Origin: Pantoea rwandensis
Lineage (GTDB): Bacteria; Pseudomonadota; Gammaproteobacteria; Enterobacterales; Enterobacteriaceae
NCBI RefSeq assembly: GCF_002095475.1
Contig: NZ_MLFR01000021.1
Location: forward strand, 40,085 to 104,084
Direction of reading: 5' to 3'
DNA length: 64,000 nt
In this document: piece by piece, positions 1 to 10,181 of the stretch
Numbering within the stretch: the stretch's first letter is position 1
Layout of the letters: each line of letters begins with the position of its first letter
The notes under the pieces: model-generated
Told to the model about the DNA's origin: nothing
What the model saw: the letters and a program-made list of their open reading frames with translations, nothing else
The model's database searches: none
Program-made: the position numbers and the translations under genes

Positions 1-609
1 GTCATTATCACGATAGACAAACAGCACCTGCGCATCCCCCGGCATGGCATTGACTGCCACGCGCTGCGAACGACCTCCCCACCAGCGGCGGGTCACCTGT
101 TCACTGCCCATGGCTTGTTGCACATAGCGCGCAATATCCAGCACCACCGGTCCTGTCACTTCAACCGCGTAATCCTGTTTCGCTTGCGGACCATAAGTGG
201 TGTTGTGCTCGTCAGAGAAGTTGATACCGCCAACGAAGGCGAGGGCATCGTCCACTACCACAATTTTGCGGTGCAGGCGCCGGAACACATTGGTGCGCAT
301 GCCTAACACCAGCGGGCGCGGATCGTAATAGAGAAAGCGCACGCCGGCTTCGGTCAGGCTATTAACAAAATGGTCTGAAAGATCGGGTGAGCCATAACCA
401 TCAACCATCACTTCAACCTTGACGCCACGCTGAGCCGCAGCCAGCAAATCAGCGTGCAGTGACGTGCCCACCTCATCCTCAAACAGGATAAACGTCTCCA
501 GCAACAGCGTGCGCTCGGCGCGTTGAATAGCGGCTGAAACGCGTGGGAAAAACTGATCGCCATTTTCCAATAGCTGCAGCTGGTTACCTTCACGCCAGCT
601 AAAATTCAT
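1..609 (-). CDS. clsB: Cardiolipin synthase B, 5' part (gene runs off the left edge)
   Basis: This is the N-terminal ~203 residues of a phospholipase D-superfamily enzyme that makes cardiolipin at the inner membrane. The frame is open to base 1, so the C-terminal half and second HKD site lie outside the window. The first HKD site is visible as [16 protein letters not shown] (His, Lys, Asp around residues 114-121). The opening residues [17 protein letters not shown] and the stretch [11 protein letters not shown] match E. coli ClsB (YbhO) closely. Its ATG overlaps the TGA of ybhP in an ATGA, so the two are translationally coupled as in E. coli. Confidence 0.93.
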   Translation of the reverse strand, partial: MNFSWREGNQLQLLENGDQFFPRVSAAIQRAERTLLLETFILFEDEVGTSLHADLLAAAQRGVKVEVMVDGYGSPDLSDHFVNSLTEAGVRFLYYDPRPLVLGMRTNVFRRLHRKIVVVDDALAFVGGINFSDEHNTTYGPQAKQDYAVEVTGPVVLDIARYVQQAMGSEQVTRRWWGGRSQRVAVNAMPGDAQVLFVYRDND

Positions 610-1367
610 AGAAATATCTCCACCGCCAACGGCGCATGATCGGATAAATGTGACCAGGGTTTCACCGGCAATGCCCACGGATGGCTGACCGTAGCATTGC
701 GGATGTAAATTCGGTCGAGGCGCAGCAGCGGAAAGCGCGCAGGGAAGGTGCGTGCCGGGCGGCCGGTCTTCATGCTGAACACCTCTTCCAGGCCCGCGCT
801 ACGCTTTAGGAAGCGGTTAGCACGCACCTGCCAGTCATTGAAATCGCCGGCCACCACTAGCGGAGCATCGTGCGGCAGCGTATCGATGCGCTCACTCATC
901 ATTTTCATTTGCGCCTCGCGATGTTGCGCTTTTAACCCTAGATGAACACACATCACGTGCAGCGGCTGTGCACGATCGGGGAGGCTTATTTGGCAGTGCA
1001 ACATGCCGCGCTTTTCGGTTCCAGCGACAGAAATATCGAGGTTTTCATATTCAATAATGGGAAAACGTGACAATATCGCGTTCCCGTGATGACCCTCGGG
1101 ATATACCGCGTTACGGCCATAGGCGAAATCATGCCACATGGTATCGGCCAGATACTCGTAGTGAGAGTTTTCCGGCCAGTTCTCAATGTGCAGCGAATGG
1201 ATAGCGTGAGTGCCCATCACCTCTTGCAGGAAGACAATATCCGCCGATGTCGCCCGAACAGCATCGCGCAATTCCGGCAGGATAAAACGGCGGTTAAAGC
1301 TGGTGAAACCCTTGTGGGTATTGATCGTGAGGACTTTAAATGAAAACCCTTGCGTGATTTGTGGCAT
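606..1367 (-). CDS. ybhP: Endonuclease/exonuclease/phosphatase-family protein YbhP
   Basis: A 253-residue protein of the EEP (DNase I/exonuclease III-like) fold, the same length as E. coli YbhP. The fold's motifs are visible: the early metal-binding LQEVMG, the mid-protein VVAGDFNDW and the C-terminal LSDHAPL with its catalytic Asp-His pair. The start at [12 protein letters not shown] aligns with the E. coli start, and an AGGAG lies about 11 bases upstream. It precedes clsB with a four-base overlap. The substrate is not established; pairing with a cardiolipin synthase suggests a phospholipid-related phosphodiesterase or phosphatase, which is inference. Confidence 0.93.
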   Translation of the reverse strand: MPQITQGFSFKVLTINTHKGFTSFNRRFILPELRDAVRATSADIVFLQEVMGTHAIHSLHIENWPENSHYEYLADTMWHDFAYGRNAVYPEGHHGNAILSRFPIIEYENLDISVAGTEKRGMLHCQISLPDRAQPLHVMCVHLGLKAQHREAQMKMMSERIDTLPHDAPLVVAGDFNDWQVRANRFLKRSAGLEEVFSMKTGRPARTFPARFPLLRLDRIYIRNATVSHPWALPVKPWSHLSDHAPLAVEIFL

Positions 1368-1543
1368 ACTGCGACGCGCTCCTTTTCATCATCAACAGCA
1401 CAAAGTGTAGTCTTTGTCACAAATGGATGGTAAGCGGGGCAGAAAATTAGGGCGTTATCCGAAATTTGCTTTACATTGAGGAAATCCGTCTGGCCGCAGC
1501 CAGATACACTTGGGCGACCTGTTGGGTCTGCCAGGAGAAAAGA

Positions 1544-1936
1544 ATGAAATGGTCTAATCGTGTTCAGATTGTTACCGGTCAAACTTGTCTGCACATTGCG
1601 ATGCACCTGCTGGTGATCGCGGCGCTGGTTTGGGGTTGGAAGCATAAGGCACTGGTTGAAGTGAGCAGTACCCTGGTAGCAGCTTATGCGCTGGTGTTTA
1701 TCGCCATGCTGGCTCTACAGCGTAGTGCCCGTTTACGCAGAATGGGTGACTCTCTGGAAGAAGTCACGACAACGTACTACTTCGGCGCGGCAATGCTGAC
1801 GCTGTTCTTGATCTCCCGCTTCATCCATAACAACCTGCTGATTGGTTGTTTAGGCGTGGTGATGCTGGTAGGACCCGCGCTGGTGTCATTGTTGGCGAAA
1901 GAGCCCACGCACCGCATCGAGAAGAAGCGCAGCTAA
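1544..1936 (+). CDS. ybhQ: Inner-membrane protein YbhQ
   Basis: A 130-residue protein with about four hydrophobic membrane segments. The frame is open from 1466, but ATG 1544 follows AGGAG at good spacing and gives MKWSNRVQIVTGQTCLHIAMHLL, which aligns with the E. coli YbhQ start (about 136 residues). Conserved stretches include EEVTTTYYFGAA and GPALVSLLAKE. It is transcribed divergently from ybhP-clsB and ends just before a rho-independent terminator. No biochemical function is known to me. Confidence 0.88.
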   Translation: MKWSNRVQIVTGQTCLHIAMHLLVIAALVWGWKHKALVEVSSTLVAAYALVFIAMLALQRSARLRRMGDSLEEVTTTYYFGAAMLTLFLISRFIHNNLLIGCLGVVMLVGPALVSLLAKEPTHRIEKKRS

Positions 1937-1960
1937 GCTCGCGTGACGTTGTGAAGAGAA

Positions 1961-1986
1961 AGGAGCCGAATCAGGCTCCTTTTTTA
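1961..1986 (+). terminator. Rho-independent terminator after ybhQ
   Basis: Perfect 7-bp stem AGGAGCC / GGCTCCT with a six-base loop, followed by six T residues, 24 bases after the ybhQ stop. Confidence 0.88.
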
Positions 1987-2217
1987 TTGCGCGCAATAAA
2001 TTGGAGCACCAGGGCAGATGCGATTCATCACGTGGCGCTTTGTTACAGAACAGCGACTATTGGGATTCGCAGTCACTTCTGAAACCTGCTAAACTCTCGC
2101 CCTTACGCATGGTAGTTTGTGCCCTTTTCACACGTGAGCCTCAGGCTTGCGTCATAGTACCCCCTGAAAAACTACATCGCTCACGGCGAACAGGGCGGTT
2201 CGGAGTAATACACCTGC

Positions 2218-3627
2218 ATGTCATTTGACTCTCTCGGCTTAAGTGCCGATATTTTGCGTGCGGTAGCGGAACAGGGCTACCAAGAACCGACGCCAATTCA
2301 GCGTCAGGCAATTCCAGTAGTACTGGCCGGTCGTGACCTGCTGGCGAGTGCTCAAACCGGTACCGGTAAGACCGCCGGTTTCACGCTGCCACTGCTGCAG
2401 CGTCTGACGGCAAATCCTTCACCTGCGCGTGGCCGTCGCCCGGTACGTGCACTGATCCTCACCCCAACCCGTGAACTGGCGGCGCAGGTGGGCGAGAACG
2501 TTCGTGAATACAGTCAGTACCTCAACATCCGTTCGCTGGTGGTCTTCGGCGGCGTGAGCATTAATCCGCAGATGATGAAACTGCGTGGTGGTGTTGATGT
2601 GTTGGTCGCGACACCGGGCCGTTTGCTCGATTTAGCGCATCAGAATGCGGTTGATCTGTCACAGGTTGAAATTCTGGTGCTGGACGAAGCGGACCGCATG
2701 CTCGATATGGGCTTCATCCACGATATCCGTCGTGTGCTGGCGCGTCTGCCGGCCAAACGCCAGAACCTGCTGTTCTCTGCTACCTTCTCGGATGAGATCA
2801 AAACCCTGGCGGAAAAACTGCTGACCAACCCAGAACAGGTTGAAGTGGCGCGTCGTAACACCGCGTCTGAGCAGGTTTCTCAGCAGGTGCATTTCGTTGA
2901 TAAGAAGCGCAAGCGGGAACTGCTGTCGCTGATGATCGGTCGCGACAACTGGCAACAAGTGCTGGTGTTCACCCGTACCAAACACGGCGCGAACCATTTG
3001 GCAGAACAGTTGAACAAAGATGGCATCACTGCCGCCGCCATCCACGGCAACAAAAGCCAGGGCGCGCGTACCCGTGCGTTAGCAGACTTTAAGTCCGGTG
3101 GGATTCGTGTGCTGGTTGCTACCGATATCGCCGCACGCGGTCTGGATATCGAAGAGCTGCCACACGTAGTGAACTACGAGCTGCCAAATGTCGCTGAGGA
3201 TTACGTACACCGTATCGGTCGTACGGGTCGTGCTGCGGCCACAGGCGCGGCGTTGTCACTGGTGTGTGTTGATGAACACAAACTGCTGCGTGACATCGAG
3301 CGTCTGCTGAAGCGTGAGATCCCACGCATTGAGCTGGAAGGTTTCGAAGTCGACCCAAGCATCAAAGCTGAGCCGATTCAAAACGGCCGTCAGCAGCAAG
3401 GTCGTGGTCAAGGCCAAGGTCGCGGTCAAAGCCAGGGACGTGGGCAGGGCGCTAACGTTTCTCGCCCACACACGGGTAACGGCCAGCGTCCGCAAGGCGG
3501 AAGTGGTGCACGTCCACAAGGTGAAGCCCGTCCAGCACGTCGTCCAAGTGCGAGTGCCGGTCAGTCTGCGCCAGCCGCTAACAGCGGTCGTCGTCGCCCG
3601 GCAGCGAAAAAGAGCGGGAACGTATAA
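2218..3627 (+). CDS. rhlE: ATP-dependent RNA helicase RhlE
   Basis: A 469-residue DEAD-box helicase. RecA domain 1 holds the Q motif ([10 protein letters not shown]), Walker A AQTGTGKT (residues 45-52), PTRELAAQ, the DEAD box (about 156-159) and SAT (FSATFSDE). Domain 2 ends in VHRIGRTGR. From about residue 385 the tail is low-complexity, rich in Gln, Gly, Arg, Ala and Pro ([11 protein letters not shown] repeats), the usual RNA-binding tail of RhlE; E. coli RhlE is slightly shorter. A GGAG lies upstream of the ATG. Role in RNA unwinding and ribosome assembly is family knowledge. dusC starts four bases after its stop, so the two probably share a transcript. Confidence 0.96.
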   Translation: MSFDSLGLSADILRAVAEQGYQEPTPIQRQAIPVVLAGRDLLASAQTGTGKTAGFTLPLLQRLTANPSPARGRRPVRALILTPTRELAAQVGENVREYSQYLNIRSLVVFGGVSINPQMMKLRGGVDVLVATPGRLLDLAHQNAVDLSQVEILVLDEADRMLDMGFIHDIRRVLARLPAKRQNLLFSATFSDEIKTLAEKLLTNPEQVEVARRNTASEQVSQQVHFVDKKRKRELLSLMIGRDNWQQVLVFTRTKHGANHLAEQLNKDGITAAAIHGNKSQGARTRALADFKSGGIRVLVATDIAARGLDIEELPHVVNYELPNVAEDYVHRIGRTGRAAATGAALSLVCVDEHKLLRDIERLLKREIPRIELEGFEVDPSIKAEPIQNGRQQQGRGQGQGRGQSQGRGQGANVSRPHTGNGQRPQGGSGARPQGEARPARRPSASAGQSAPAANSGRRRPAAKKSGNV

Positions 3628-3631
3628 CGCG

Positions 3632-4588
3632 ATGAGGGTGTTACTGGCGCCGATGGAGGGCGTGCTGGATTCGCTTGTACGCGAGCTGCTCTCCAGTGTG
3701 AATGATTATGATCTGTGCGTGACGGAGTTTTTGCGCGTGGTCGATCAGTTGCTGCCAGTAAAATCCTTTTGGCGTTTATGTCCTGAGCTGCATAACAGCA
3801 GCCGCACGCCTTCCGGTACGCGTGTGCGTATGCAACTGCTCGGGCAATATCCCGAGTGGTTAGCTGAAAACGCCGCGCGTGCGGTGGAGCTTGGCTCCTG
3901 GGGCGTCGATCTCAACTGCGGTTGCCCGTCAAAGCTGGTTAACGGCAGTGGCGGCGGTGCAACGCTGCTGAAAGATCCTGAACTGATCTATCGCGGCGCG
4001 AAAGCGATGCGTGAAGCGGTTCCGGCTCATCTACCGGTGACGGTAAAAGTCCGTCTCGGCTGGGATTCCGGCGAGCGTCGTTTTGAGATTGCCGATGCGG
4101 TGCAGCAGGCCGGTGCCAGCGAACTGGTGGTGCACGGTCGCACCAAAGAAGATGGCTACCGCGCAGAAAGCATTAACTGGCAGGCGATTGGCGAAATTCG
4201 CCAGCGCTTGACGATTCCGGTGATCGCTAACGGTGAGATCTGGAGCTGGCAGGATGCACAGGAGTGCATGCGCATTACCGGATGTGATGCGGTGATGCTA
4301 GGGCGCGGTGCGCTCAATATCCCCAATCTCGGCCGTGTCGTGAAGTACAACGAAGCACCGATGCCATGGTCAGACGTGGTTGAACTGCTGCTGAAGTATA
4401 CTCAGCTGGAAAAGCAAGGCGACACGGGCATGTATCATGTGGCGCGCATCAAACAGTGGCTCGGGTATTTGCGTAAAGCCTATAACGAAGCCGATGGTCT
4501 GTTCAGCGAAATCCGCACCTTACGCGTTTCAGCCGAAATCGCCACTGCGATTGAACGCCATGCGCATCAGCTAGCCGCACACGCATAG
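3632..4588 (+). CDS. dusC: tRNA-dihydrouridine(16) synthase DusC
   Basis: A 318-residue FMN-dependent Dus enzyme that reduces uridine 16 in the tRNA D-loop. Seen: the N-terminal [13 protein letters not shown]-binding start, the catalytic-Cys segment [31 protein letters not shown] and [14 protein letters not shown]. The frame stays open upstream inside rhlE because of the repetitive rhlE tail, but [10 protein letters not shown] at 3632 is the family start. It lies 4 bp after rhlE, whereas in E. coli the two genes are far apart, so this pairing marks a synteny junction. Confidence 0.95.
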   Translation: MRVLLAPMEGVLDSLVRELLSSVNDYDLCVTEFLRVVDQLLPVKSFWRLCPELHNSSRTPSGTRVRMQLLGQYPEWLAENAARAVELGSWGVDLNCGCPSKLVNGSGGGATLLKDPELIYRGAKAMREAVPAHLPVTVKVRLGWDSGERRFEIADAVQQAGASELVVHGRTKEDGYRAESINWQAIGEIRQRLTIPVIANGEIWSWQDAQECMRITGCDAVMLGRGALNIPNLGRVVKYNEAPMPWSDVVELLLKYTQLEKQGDTGMYHVARIKQWLGYLRKAYNEADGLFSEIRTLRVSAEIATAIERHAHQLAAHA

Positions 4589-4594
4589 CCCCCC

Positions 4595-5773
4595 TCATTT
4601 AAACGCCGTGGTATATTGCGTCTGCTTACTGGATGAATAAAAGCGGACCAGCTGCTCGCTGAATTTCTCCGGATCATGTTGTTCTGCAATTCTCTTCAGT
4701 GATTGTGCCGAGTACTGCGTTATCATCCCCGGGTTGCGCAAAATATCCACGATATGTGTTTTCAGTTGCTGGACGATTTGCTGGCGAATGTGCTTTTTCT
4801 TCTCATCTGAATCCACCACATACTCAAATTCATCGTTAAGCGGTTGATGGATAAGCCAGCCACTCCCTTCAGGGTTAATCTCCGGTAGTGCGCGCACGTT
4901 GGTGGTGATCACGGGGCAGCCGCTGGCCTGCATTTCCAACACTGAGAAGCCGTAGGTATCCTGCCAGCTTGGCAATAATCCCACATGAGTGCTTTGGAGT
5001 AATGCCAGCACCTGAGCGTTAGGCATGGTGGTGGAATGCTGAATATGTGGCGAGGTTTTGATCAAATGCTCAATTCGGGCGTAAAACGCTTCATCATCCT
5101 GGAATTGTCGATGGGCAATATTATGTCTCAGCGCCAGATCACCAATCAGCGTCACCTGAATCTGGCTACGGGTAAAAACATCCTCTTCTGTCAGTTGTGA
5201 AATGGCCAGCACCACTTCTGCCCCCCCTTTGCGATAAAACTCACTGCCAATAAAAGTGAAGTGAATTTTCCCCGGTGTGATTAAACGTGGTTTTGTACAG
5301 AGTAGGGCTTGAGGCGGATGCAGCATAATCAGCTTATGCGCCACCGCCTTTTTGATTACTGGAAAAGCCTCCAGCAATTTCAGTTGAATGTTCAACGTGG
5401 CCTGCGAGATGGCAATCAAATAGAGGCACTCGCTTCTGGCGATGAGCTGAAGCTGCGAGTGCAGTTCAGGATTAGCGGTCTTTGCAACGCCCGGCACAGG
5501 CAATACACGCGGGATTTCTGTTTCAAAGGTCGCAATCCAGTTTCTATTGGTATGGGCAACTTCATTAAAGAGATGGATAACATCTGCGTCATTTGGCAGC
5601 GTGCCAGGCAAGGGATGGAAGATGAACTTTTTATTTTTATGCAGGATTTTCGATCTTACGGCGTTGAGATAGAAATAAACATTCTTTTTCCGACAATCTA
5701 CATAGTTATGGTGGGATTGGGTCATGATATTTCTTCTTTCAGGATATCCGCTTCCACTGATGATTATCTTCAT
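4595..5773 (-). CDS. Glycosyltransferase family 4-like protein
   Basis: A 392-residue probable GT-B glycosyltransferase. The C-terminal half has the GT4-like donor-site stretch GLLPSWQDTYGFSVLEMQAS followed by GCPVITTNVRALPEINP. The usual EX7E pair appears as DX7E. The central IHFTFIGSEFYRKGGAE resembles the inter-domain strand with its Lys-Gly-Gly. No signal peptide or membrane segment is seen. The start at 5773 has GGAGA upstream; a second ATG 15 codons in (MTQSHHNY) also has a weak site. The gene and the DNA upstream are visibly more AT-rich than their neighbours, consistent with lateral acquisition. Sugar donor and acceptor are unknown. Confidence 0.75.
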   Translation of the reverse strand: MKIIISGSGYPERRNIMTQSHHNYVDCRKKNVYFYLNAVRSKILHKNKKFIFHPLPGTLPNDADVIHLFNEVAHTNRNWIATFETEIPRVLPVPGVAKTANPELHSQLQLIARSECLYLIAISQATLNIQLKLLEAFPVIKKAVAHKLIMLHPPQALLCTKPRLITPGKIHFTFIGSEFYRKGGAEVVLAISQLTEEDVFTRSQIQVTLIGDLALRHNIAHRQFQDDEAFYARIEHLIKTSPHIQHSTTMPNAQVLALLQSTHVGLLPSWQDTYGFSVLEMQASGCPVITTNVRALPEINPEGSGWLIHQPLNDEFEYVVDSDEKKKHIRQQIVQQLKTHIVDILRNPGMITQYSAQSLKRIAEQHDPEKFSEQLVRFYSSSKQTQYTTAFK

Positions 5774-6264
5774 AATCTCTCCAGACCGGTAAGGAACAGA
5801 TTGAAATAAAGCAGGTCAACTGACTCGCCGCTTCACTGATATTGGGGGATGTTAAGTGCTGAGTGTAGTGAACTCGGGTTGGTTTAATAATGGCTAAGCT
5901 AAAGCCAGAACACCGTAGAATCTATGTTTTAATGCAGGGCTAAAATATTAATCATAATAATGATTGAAAAGGCCGAGCGTTACTGATTGGTTTTATTGTG
6001 TATTTTTATCATTCGATTTTTTAATATTAGGAGGAGGTGAGTACTTTTTCAGATTTGTGAGGGTGATGGTTTAATATCGCTGAATTGAACATCGTTATTA
6101 AAGTGAATTTATGATGATTTTCAGTGAAGCTATATATCTATAACGCTATTTAATCTGTGATATACAGAATTATGCTATTACACAGTTCCCTGCAAAGTCA
6201 GGTTCAAGCTGAACGCTATTTGCGCTATAGTAGCGATTCACATTCATTTGTAATGCCATCACTT
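5774..6264 (+). other. AT-rich intergenic stretch of about 490 bp
   Basis: No gene recognised. The region between the divergent glycosyltransferase and MFS genes is markedly AT-rich with many TTTAATAT-like runs and must hold both promoters. An AGGAGGAGGTGAG near 6030 looks like a strong ribosome binding site but leads only to a frame of a few codons. The MFS frame stays open back to 6157, but those residues do not resemble a transporter N-terminus. Confidence 0.5.
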
Positions 6265-7470
6265 ATGTCTGACGCCGCTGTACTGAGTCATGCTCAGTTA
6301 AATAAACGAATCATCTCCGTCATCGTCTTCACCTTTTTCTGCTACCTCTCGGTGGGATTGCCACTGGCAGTACTACCAGGATTTGTGCATAACCAACTCG
6401 GTTTTAGCTCGTTTATCGCAGGATTAATTATCAGCCTGCAATACTTTGCCACTTTGTTGAGCCGCCCGCATTCGGGCCGCCTCGCCGACCGCTACGGTCC
6501 AAAGCGCGTGGTAATGATGGGATTGGTATGCTGTGGTATGAGCGGCGTGCTATCCATCATCGCGGCGCTGTTCAGTGGAATACCGCTGTTAAGTCTGGCA
6601 CTGCTGGCCGCAGGGCGCTTGTTTTTAGGCGTGGGTGAAAGCTTTAGCAGTACCGGTTCCACGCTGTGGGGCATGAATATCGTCGGGCCGTTACAGACCG
6701 CCCGGGTGATTTCGTGGAACGGCGTGGCAACGTATTTTGCCATGGCGATCGGCGCGCCGCTGGGCGTATTACTTAACCAGGTGTTTGGGATCAGCGGCTT
6801 TGCCGGTTTGGTGGCGCTGATGGGTATCGTCGGTTTTTATATGGCAAGCCGTAAAGCACCCGTTCGCGTCACTGCGGGTGTACGTATTCCGTTTCACCGT
6901 GTGGTCAGCCGCGTCTGGATGTTTGGTCTGGCGCTAGGTTTTGGCACCATCGGCTTTGGCGTGATCTCTACCTTCATTACCCTTTATTTTGCCAGTCGTG
7001 ACTGGAGCGGGGCGGCGTTTGCGTTGACCTTGTTCAGCCTGGGTTTCGTCATAGTGCGACTGGCAGGTGGCCGCTATATCACCCGGTTCGGCGGGATAAA
7101 AGTGTCGCTGGTATCCTTTGTGCTTGAGTGCGCGGGCTTGTTACTGATCTGGCAGGCTGACAGCAGTTGGCTGGTGGATATCGGTGCGTTCCTCACCGGT
7201 GGCGGCTTCTCTCTGGTGTTCCCTGCATTGGGTGTAGAAGCGGTTAAGCGTGTACAGCAGCAGGATCAAGGCTCAGCCCTTGGGACATACTCAGCATTTC
7301 TTGATTTAGGATTGGGATTAACCGGTCCGGTGGCGGGGTTGTTGATTGGTCACTGGGGCATGCAGTCAGTGTATCTTGCGGCGGCCCTGATGGTGCTGGG
7401 GGCATTTGTGATCACTTTGCGCTTGCAACAGCAGCACGGCCGACAGGCAGCCGTGCGAACTGTTCATTAA
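6265..7470 (+). CDS. MFS transporter, YhhS-like
   Basis: A 12-helix major facilitator of about 401 residues. It resembles the E. coli YhhS/arabinose-efflux-like group: VGLPLAVLPGFVH, the motif A stretch ISLQYFATLLSRPHSGRLADRYGPKR, GSTLWGMNIVG, ARVISWNGVATY and GGGFSLVFPALGVEAV. The start is uncertain. ATG 6265 (MSDAAVLSHAQLNKR) and ATG 6253 both lack a clear ribosome binding site; 6265 fits the family length best. It converges on ppk2, and the two stop regions overlap by 4 bp. Probable proton-driven drug or sugar efflux; substrate unknown. Confidence 0.85.
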   Translation: MSDAAVLSHAQLNKRIISVIVFTFFCYLSVGLPLAVLPGFVHNQLGFSSFIAGLIISLQYFATLLSRPHSGRLADRYGPKRVVMMGLVCCGMSGVLSIIAALFSGIPLLSLALLAAGRLFLGVGESFSSTGSTLWGMNIVGPLQTARVISWNGVATYFAMAIGAPLGVLLNQVFGISGFAGLVALMGIVGFYMASRKAPVRVTAGVRIPFHRVVSRVWMFGLALGFGTIGFGVISTFITLYFASRDWSGAAFALTLFSLGFVIVRLAGGRYITRFGGIKVSLVSFVLECAGLLLIWQADSSWLVDIGAFLTGGGFSLVFPALGVEAVKRVQQQDQGSALGTYSAFLDLGLGLTGPVAGLLIGHWGMQSVYLAAALMVLGAFVITLRLQQQHGRQAAVRTVH

Positions 7471-8387
7471 TACTTCTCTGGCACCACCATGTTTTCTGGC
7501 ACTGGCGCGCGGCGATAATCTTCATGACGTTCGCGCGTCGGTAACATGATCGACTTCGATTCACTCTCTTCGTATGGCACCTGTTGCAACAGATGGCTGA
7601 TGCAGTTCAGACGTGCGCGCTTCTTATCCACACCTTGCACCACCCACCACGGCGCCTCAGGGATGTGGGTGCGCTCCAGCATCTCTTCTTTCGCTTCGGT
7701 GTAATCTTCCCAGCGACGACGGCTTTCAAGGTCCATCGGACTCAGTTTCCACTGTTTCAATGGATCATGAATACGGCTGAGGAAGCGAAGTTCCTGCTCT
7801 TCGTCGGTGATTGAGAACCAGTATTTGACGATCTGAATACCACTGCGCGTCAGCATCTTTTCGAATTCAGGCACGCTGCGGTAAAACTCTTCCACTTCGG
7901 CTTCGTTACAGAAGCCCATGACGCGCTCAACGCCAGCACGGTTATACCAGCTGCGGTCAAACATCACGATCTCACCCGCAGCAGGCAGATGCGCGATGTA
8001 GCGCTGGAAATACCACTGCGTTTTCTCACGATCGTTTGGCGCGGGCAGGGCAGCGACACGGCAGGTGCGCGGGTTCAGGCGTTGGGTGATTCGTTTGATC
8101 ACGCCACCTTTACCGGCTGCGTCACGGCCTTCAAACAGAATCACGATGCGGTGACCGGTGCGCATTACCCAATCCTGCATCTTCACCAGCTCGCCCTGCA
8201 GATGCAACAGCTCGCGGAAATAGTGACGGCGGAAGGCTTTATCACCTTCTTCCTGAGGTTCACCGTTATCCTTGAAGCGCAGATCATCCAACTCCATTTC
8301 CAGCTCTTCGTCGTAGCTGTCATAAAACTCCTGCAGCAGCCGTGCATTAAACGTCTCGCTGCGGAAGCTATTGTCGTGTATCGCCAT
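7467..8387 (-). CDS. ppk2: Polyphosphate kinase 2
   Basis: A 306-residue PPK2-family P-loop kinase, which moves phosphate between polyphosphate and nucleotides. Walker A GRDAAGKGG is at residues 87-95, the Walker B-like MFDRSWYNR around Asp144, and the lid-like segment LKQWKLSPMDLESRRRW further on. The single-domain length fits class I (NDP-phosphorylating) enzymes; class is inference. Its 3' end overlaps the convergent MFS stop. The next gene upstream on the same strand, 12 bp away, is a Pit phosphate transporter, making a phosphate uptake and polyphosphate pair. Confidence 0.93.
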   Translation of the reverse strand: MAIHDNSFRSETFNARLLQEFYDSYDEELEMELDDLRFKDNGEPQEEGDKAFRRHYFRELLHLQGELVKMQDWVMRTGHRIVILFEGRDAAGKGGVIKRITQRLNPRTCRVAALPAPNDREKTQWYFQRYIAHLPAAGEIVMFDRSWYNRAGVERVMGFCNEAEVEEFYRSVPEFEKMLTRSGIQIVKYWFSITDEEQELRFLSRIHDPLKQWKLSPMDLESRRRWEDYTEAKEEMLERTHIPEAPWWVVQGVDKKRARLNCISHLLQQVPYEESESKSIMLPTRERHEDYRRAPVPENMVVPEKY

Positions 8388-8399
8388 GACTTTTCCCCG

Positions 8400-10016
8400 T
8401 TACAGATGAATAAACAGAGCGTAAAGCAGCCCTGAAAGTAAGACTGAGACCGGCAGCGTCAGCACCCACGCTAAGGCGAGGTTACGGATAGTAGAGAGCT
8501 GCAGGCCAGATTTATTGGCTGCCATAGAACCGGCAACGCCTGATGAGAGGACGTGCGTGGTGGAGACCGGTAAACCGAAGACGTCAGCGGCGCCGATGGT
8601 TGCCATCGCCACTAATTCAGCACTGGCACCTTGCGCGTAAGTCAGATGCGTTTTGCCGATGCGTTCACCCACGGTAACCACAATACGGCGCCAGCCCACC
8701 ATGGTGCCGAGACCCAGGGCAATCGCCACCACCACTTTCACCCACATCGGAATAAAGCGTGTTGCCGCATCCAGCTCTTTTTTCACCGCGGTCAGATTGC
8801 TGGCAATCTCTTCCGGCAGCGCCACTTTGGCCGACTGTAAGTGTTTGATGGTTTCTGAAGCGAGATACATGTCGTTACGGGTGTTGGTTACGGCTTGAGC
8901 GGGAATATTCTCTACCGCGCCATAGCGGCGAATCTGATCGCCGATATCACCCAGCATCATGCCCAGCGCTGGCAGTACCTGCGGTCGGTTCTGGCTGGTA
9001 CGCACGAATTCTGTCAACACTTCACGCGGTGCTGGCATTGCGGCGGGAGCGGGTTGCAACGTCAACAATTGCTGCTCAGTCACCTGGGTTAACGCCGCCA
9101 CGCGTGGGATTTGGTCCGGCGGCAGAGAGCGGTTGAGTGCGTAAGCAATCGGCATGGTGCCGACCAGAATCAGCATAATTAAGCCCATGCCTTTTTGGCC
9201 GTCGTTTGAGCCATGTGCAAAAGAGACGCCAGTACAGGTCAGGATCAGCAGGCCACGAATCCACGGTGGTGGGGGCTGGTTGCCTTTCGGTGCTTCATAC
9301 AGCTGACGGTTGCGAATAAGGGCTTTCATCGCCAGCAGCAGCAGAGCGGCACAGATAAAGCCCACCACCGGTGACAATAACAGGGCGTAACCCACTTTAA
9401 TCGCCTGGTCCCAATCTACACCGCTGGTGCCGCTACGACCGTGCAGCAAGGCGTTTGCCACACCTACACCGATGATTGAGCCAATCAGCGTATGCGAGGA
9501 AGAAGCCGGCAGTCCGAAATACCAGGTGCCGAGGTTCCAGATGATCGCGGAGAACAGCAGGGCATAGACCATGGCAAAACCGTTGCCGCTGCCTGCTTGC
9601 AGAATCAGTTCCACCGGCAGCAGCGAAATAATGCCAAACGCCACCACGCCGCTGGAGAGCAACACGCCGAGGAAGTTACAGAAGCCAGACCACACCACGG
9701 CCACACCCGGTGACAGTGAGTGGGTATAAATCACGGTAGCCACCGCGTTGGCGGTATCGTGGAAACCGTTAACAAACTCAAAGCCAAGTGCAATGACCAG
9801 CGCCACGCCGAGTAGCAGGAATGGGGTATAGCTGGTGACCGGTGCGCCGGTGTCTTGAACGTCATTGAAGAGGTTGATGGCGGTAAACAACAGACCGCCA
9901 CACAACAGCACCAAAAAAATGATGCGTGAGATTTTTCCATTGCCTTGGTTAAGATTCGGACGTCCGCTAGGGGACGATGATGTAGATGTTGATGCAGGTA
10001 AACTGTTTTCAGCCAT
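8400..10016 (-). CDS. Pit-family inorganic phosphate transporter
   Basis: A 538-residue PHO-4/Pit carrier. The repeated family signature appears near both ends: GFEFVNGFHDTANAVATVIYTHS and ATIGAADVFGLPVSTTHVLSSGVAG, with TWYFGLPASSSHTLIGSIIGVGVANAL and SFAHGSNDGQKGMGLIML between. A hydrophilic cytoplasmic region lies in the middle, as in E. coli PitA (499 residues). The frame is open to 10055, but MAENSLPAST at 10016 follows GGGGTG at normal spacing and is preferred. It probably moves metal-phosphate with protons across the inner membrane. It is followed by ppk2 on the same strand. Confidence 0.9.
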   Translation of the reverse strand: MAENSLPASTSTSSSPSGRPNLNQGNGKISRIIFLVLLCGGLLFTAINLFNDVQDTGAPVTSYTPFLLLGVALVIALGFEFVNGFHDTANAVATVIYTHSLSPGVAVVWSGFCNFLGVLLSSGVVAFGIISLLPVELILQAGSGNGFAMVYALLFSAIIWNLGTWYFGLPASSSHTLIGSIIGVGVANALLHGRSGTSGVDWDQAIKVGYALLLSPVVGFICAALLLLAMKALIRNRQLYEAPKGNQPPPPWIRGLLILTCTGVSFAHGSNDGQKGMGLIMLILVGTMPIAYALNRSLPPDQIPRVAALTQVTEQQLLTLQPAPAAMPAPREVLTEFVRTSQNRPQVLPALGMMLGDIGDQIRRYGAVENIPAQAVTNTRNDMYLASETIKHLQSAKVALPEEIASNLTAVKKELDAATRFIPMWVKVVVAIALGLGTMVGWRRIVVTVGERIGKTHLTYAQGASAELVAMATIGAADVFGLPVSTTHVLSSGVAGSMAANKSGLQLSTIRNLALAWVLTLPVSVLLSGLLYALFIHL

Positions 10017-10181
10017 AACACACCCCGGTGTGGATTGACGATGCTCGAATGGCATCCGTTACCCACAGTGTGATACGGAGTTTGTATGACAGAATGATGA
10101 TGGCGATCACGCTTTGTCATCGTGCTGTAACACGCCTGTCGCAGGCTGTGGATCTGACCGCTTCGGGATCATCACGCTAAC

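Noticed and set aside
1086..1343. 85-codon open frame antisense to ybhP
   Set aside because: It lies wholly within ybhP, which has full family support; no ribosome binding site and no recognisable product.
6157..6264. N-terminal extension of the MFS protein from GTG 6157
   Set aside because: The added 36 residues are polar, AT-rich in coding and unlike family N-termini.
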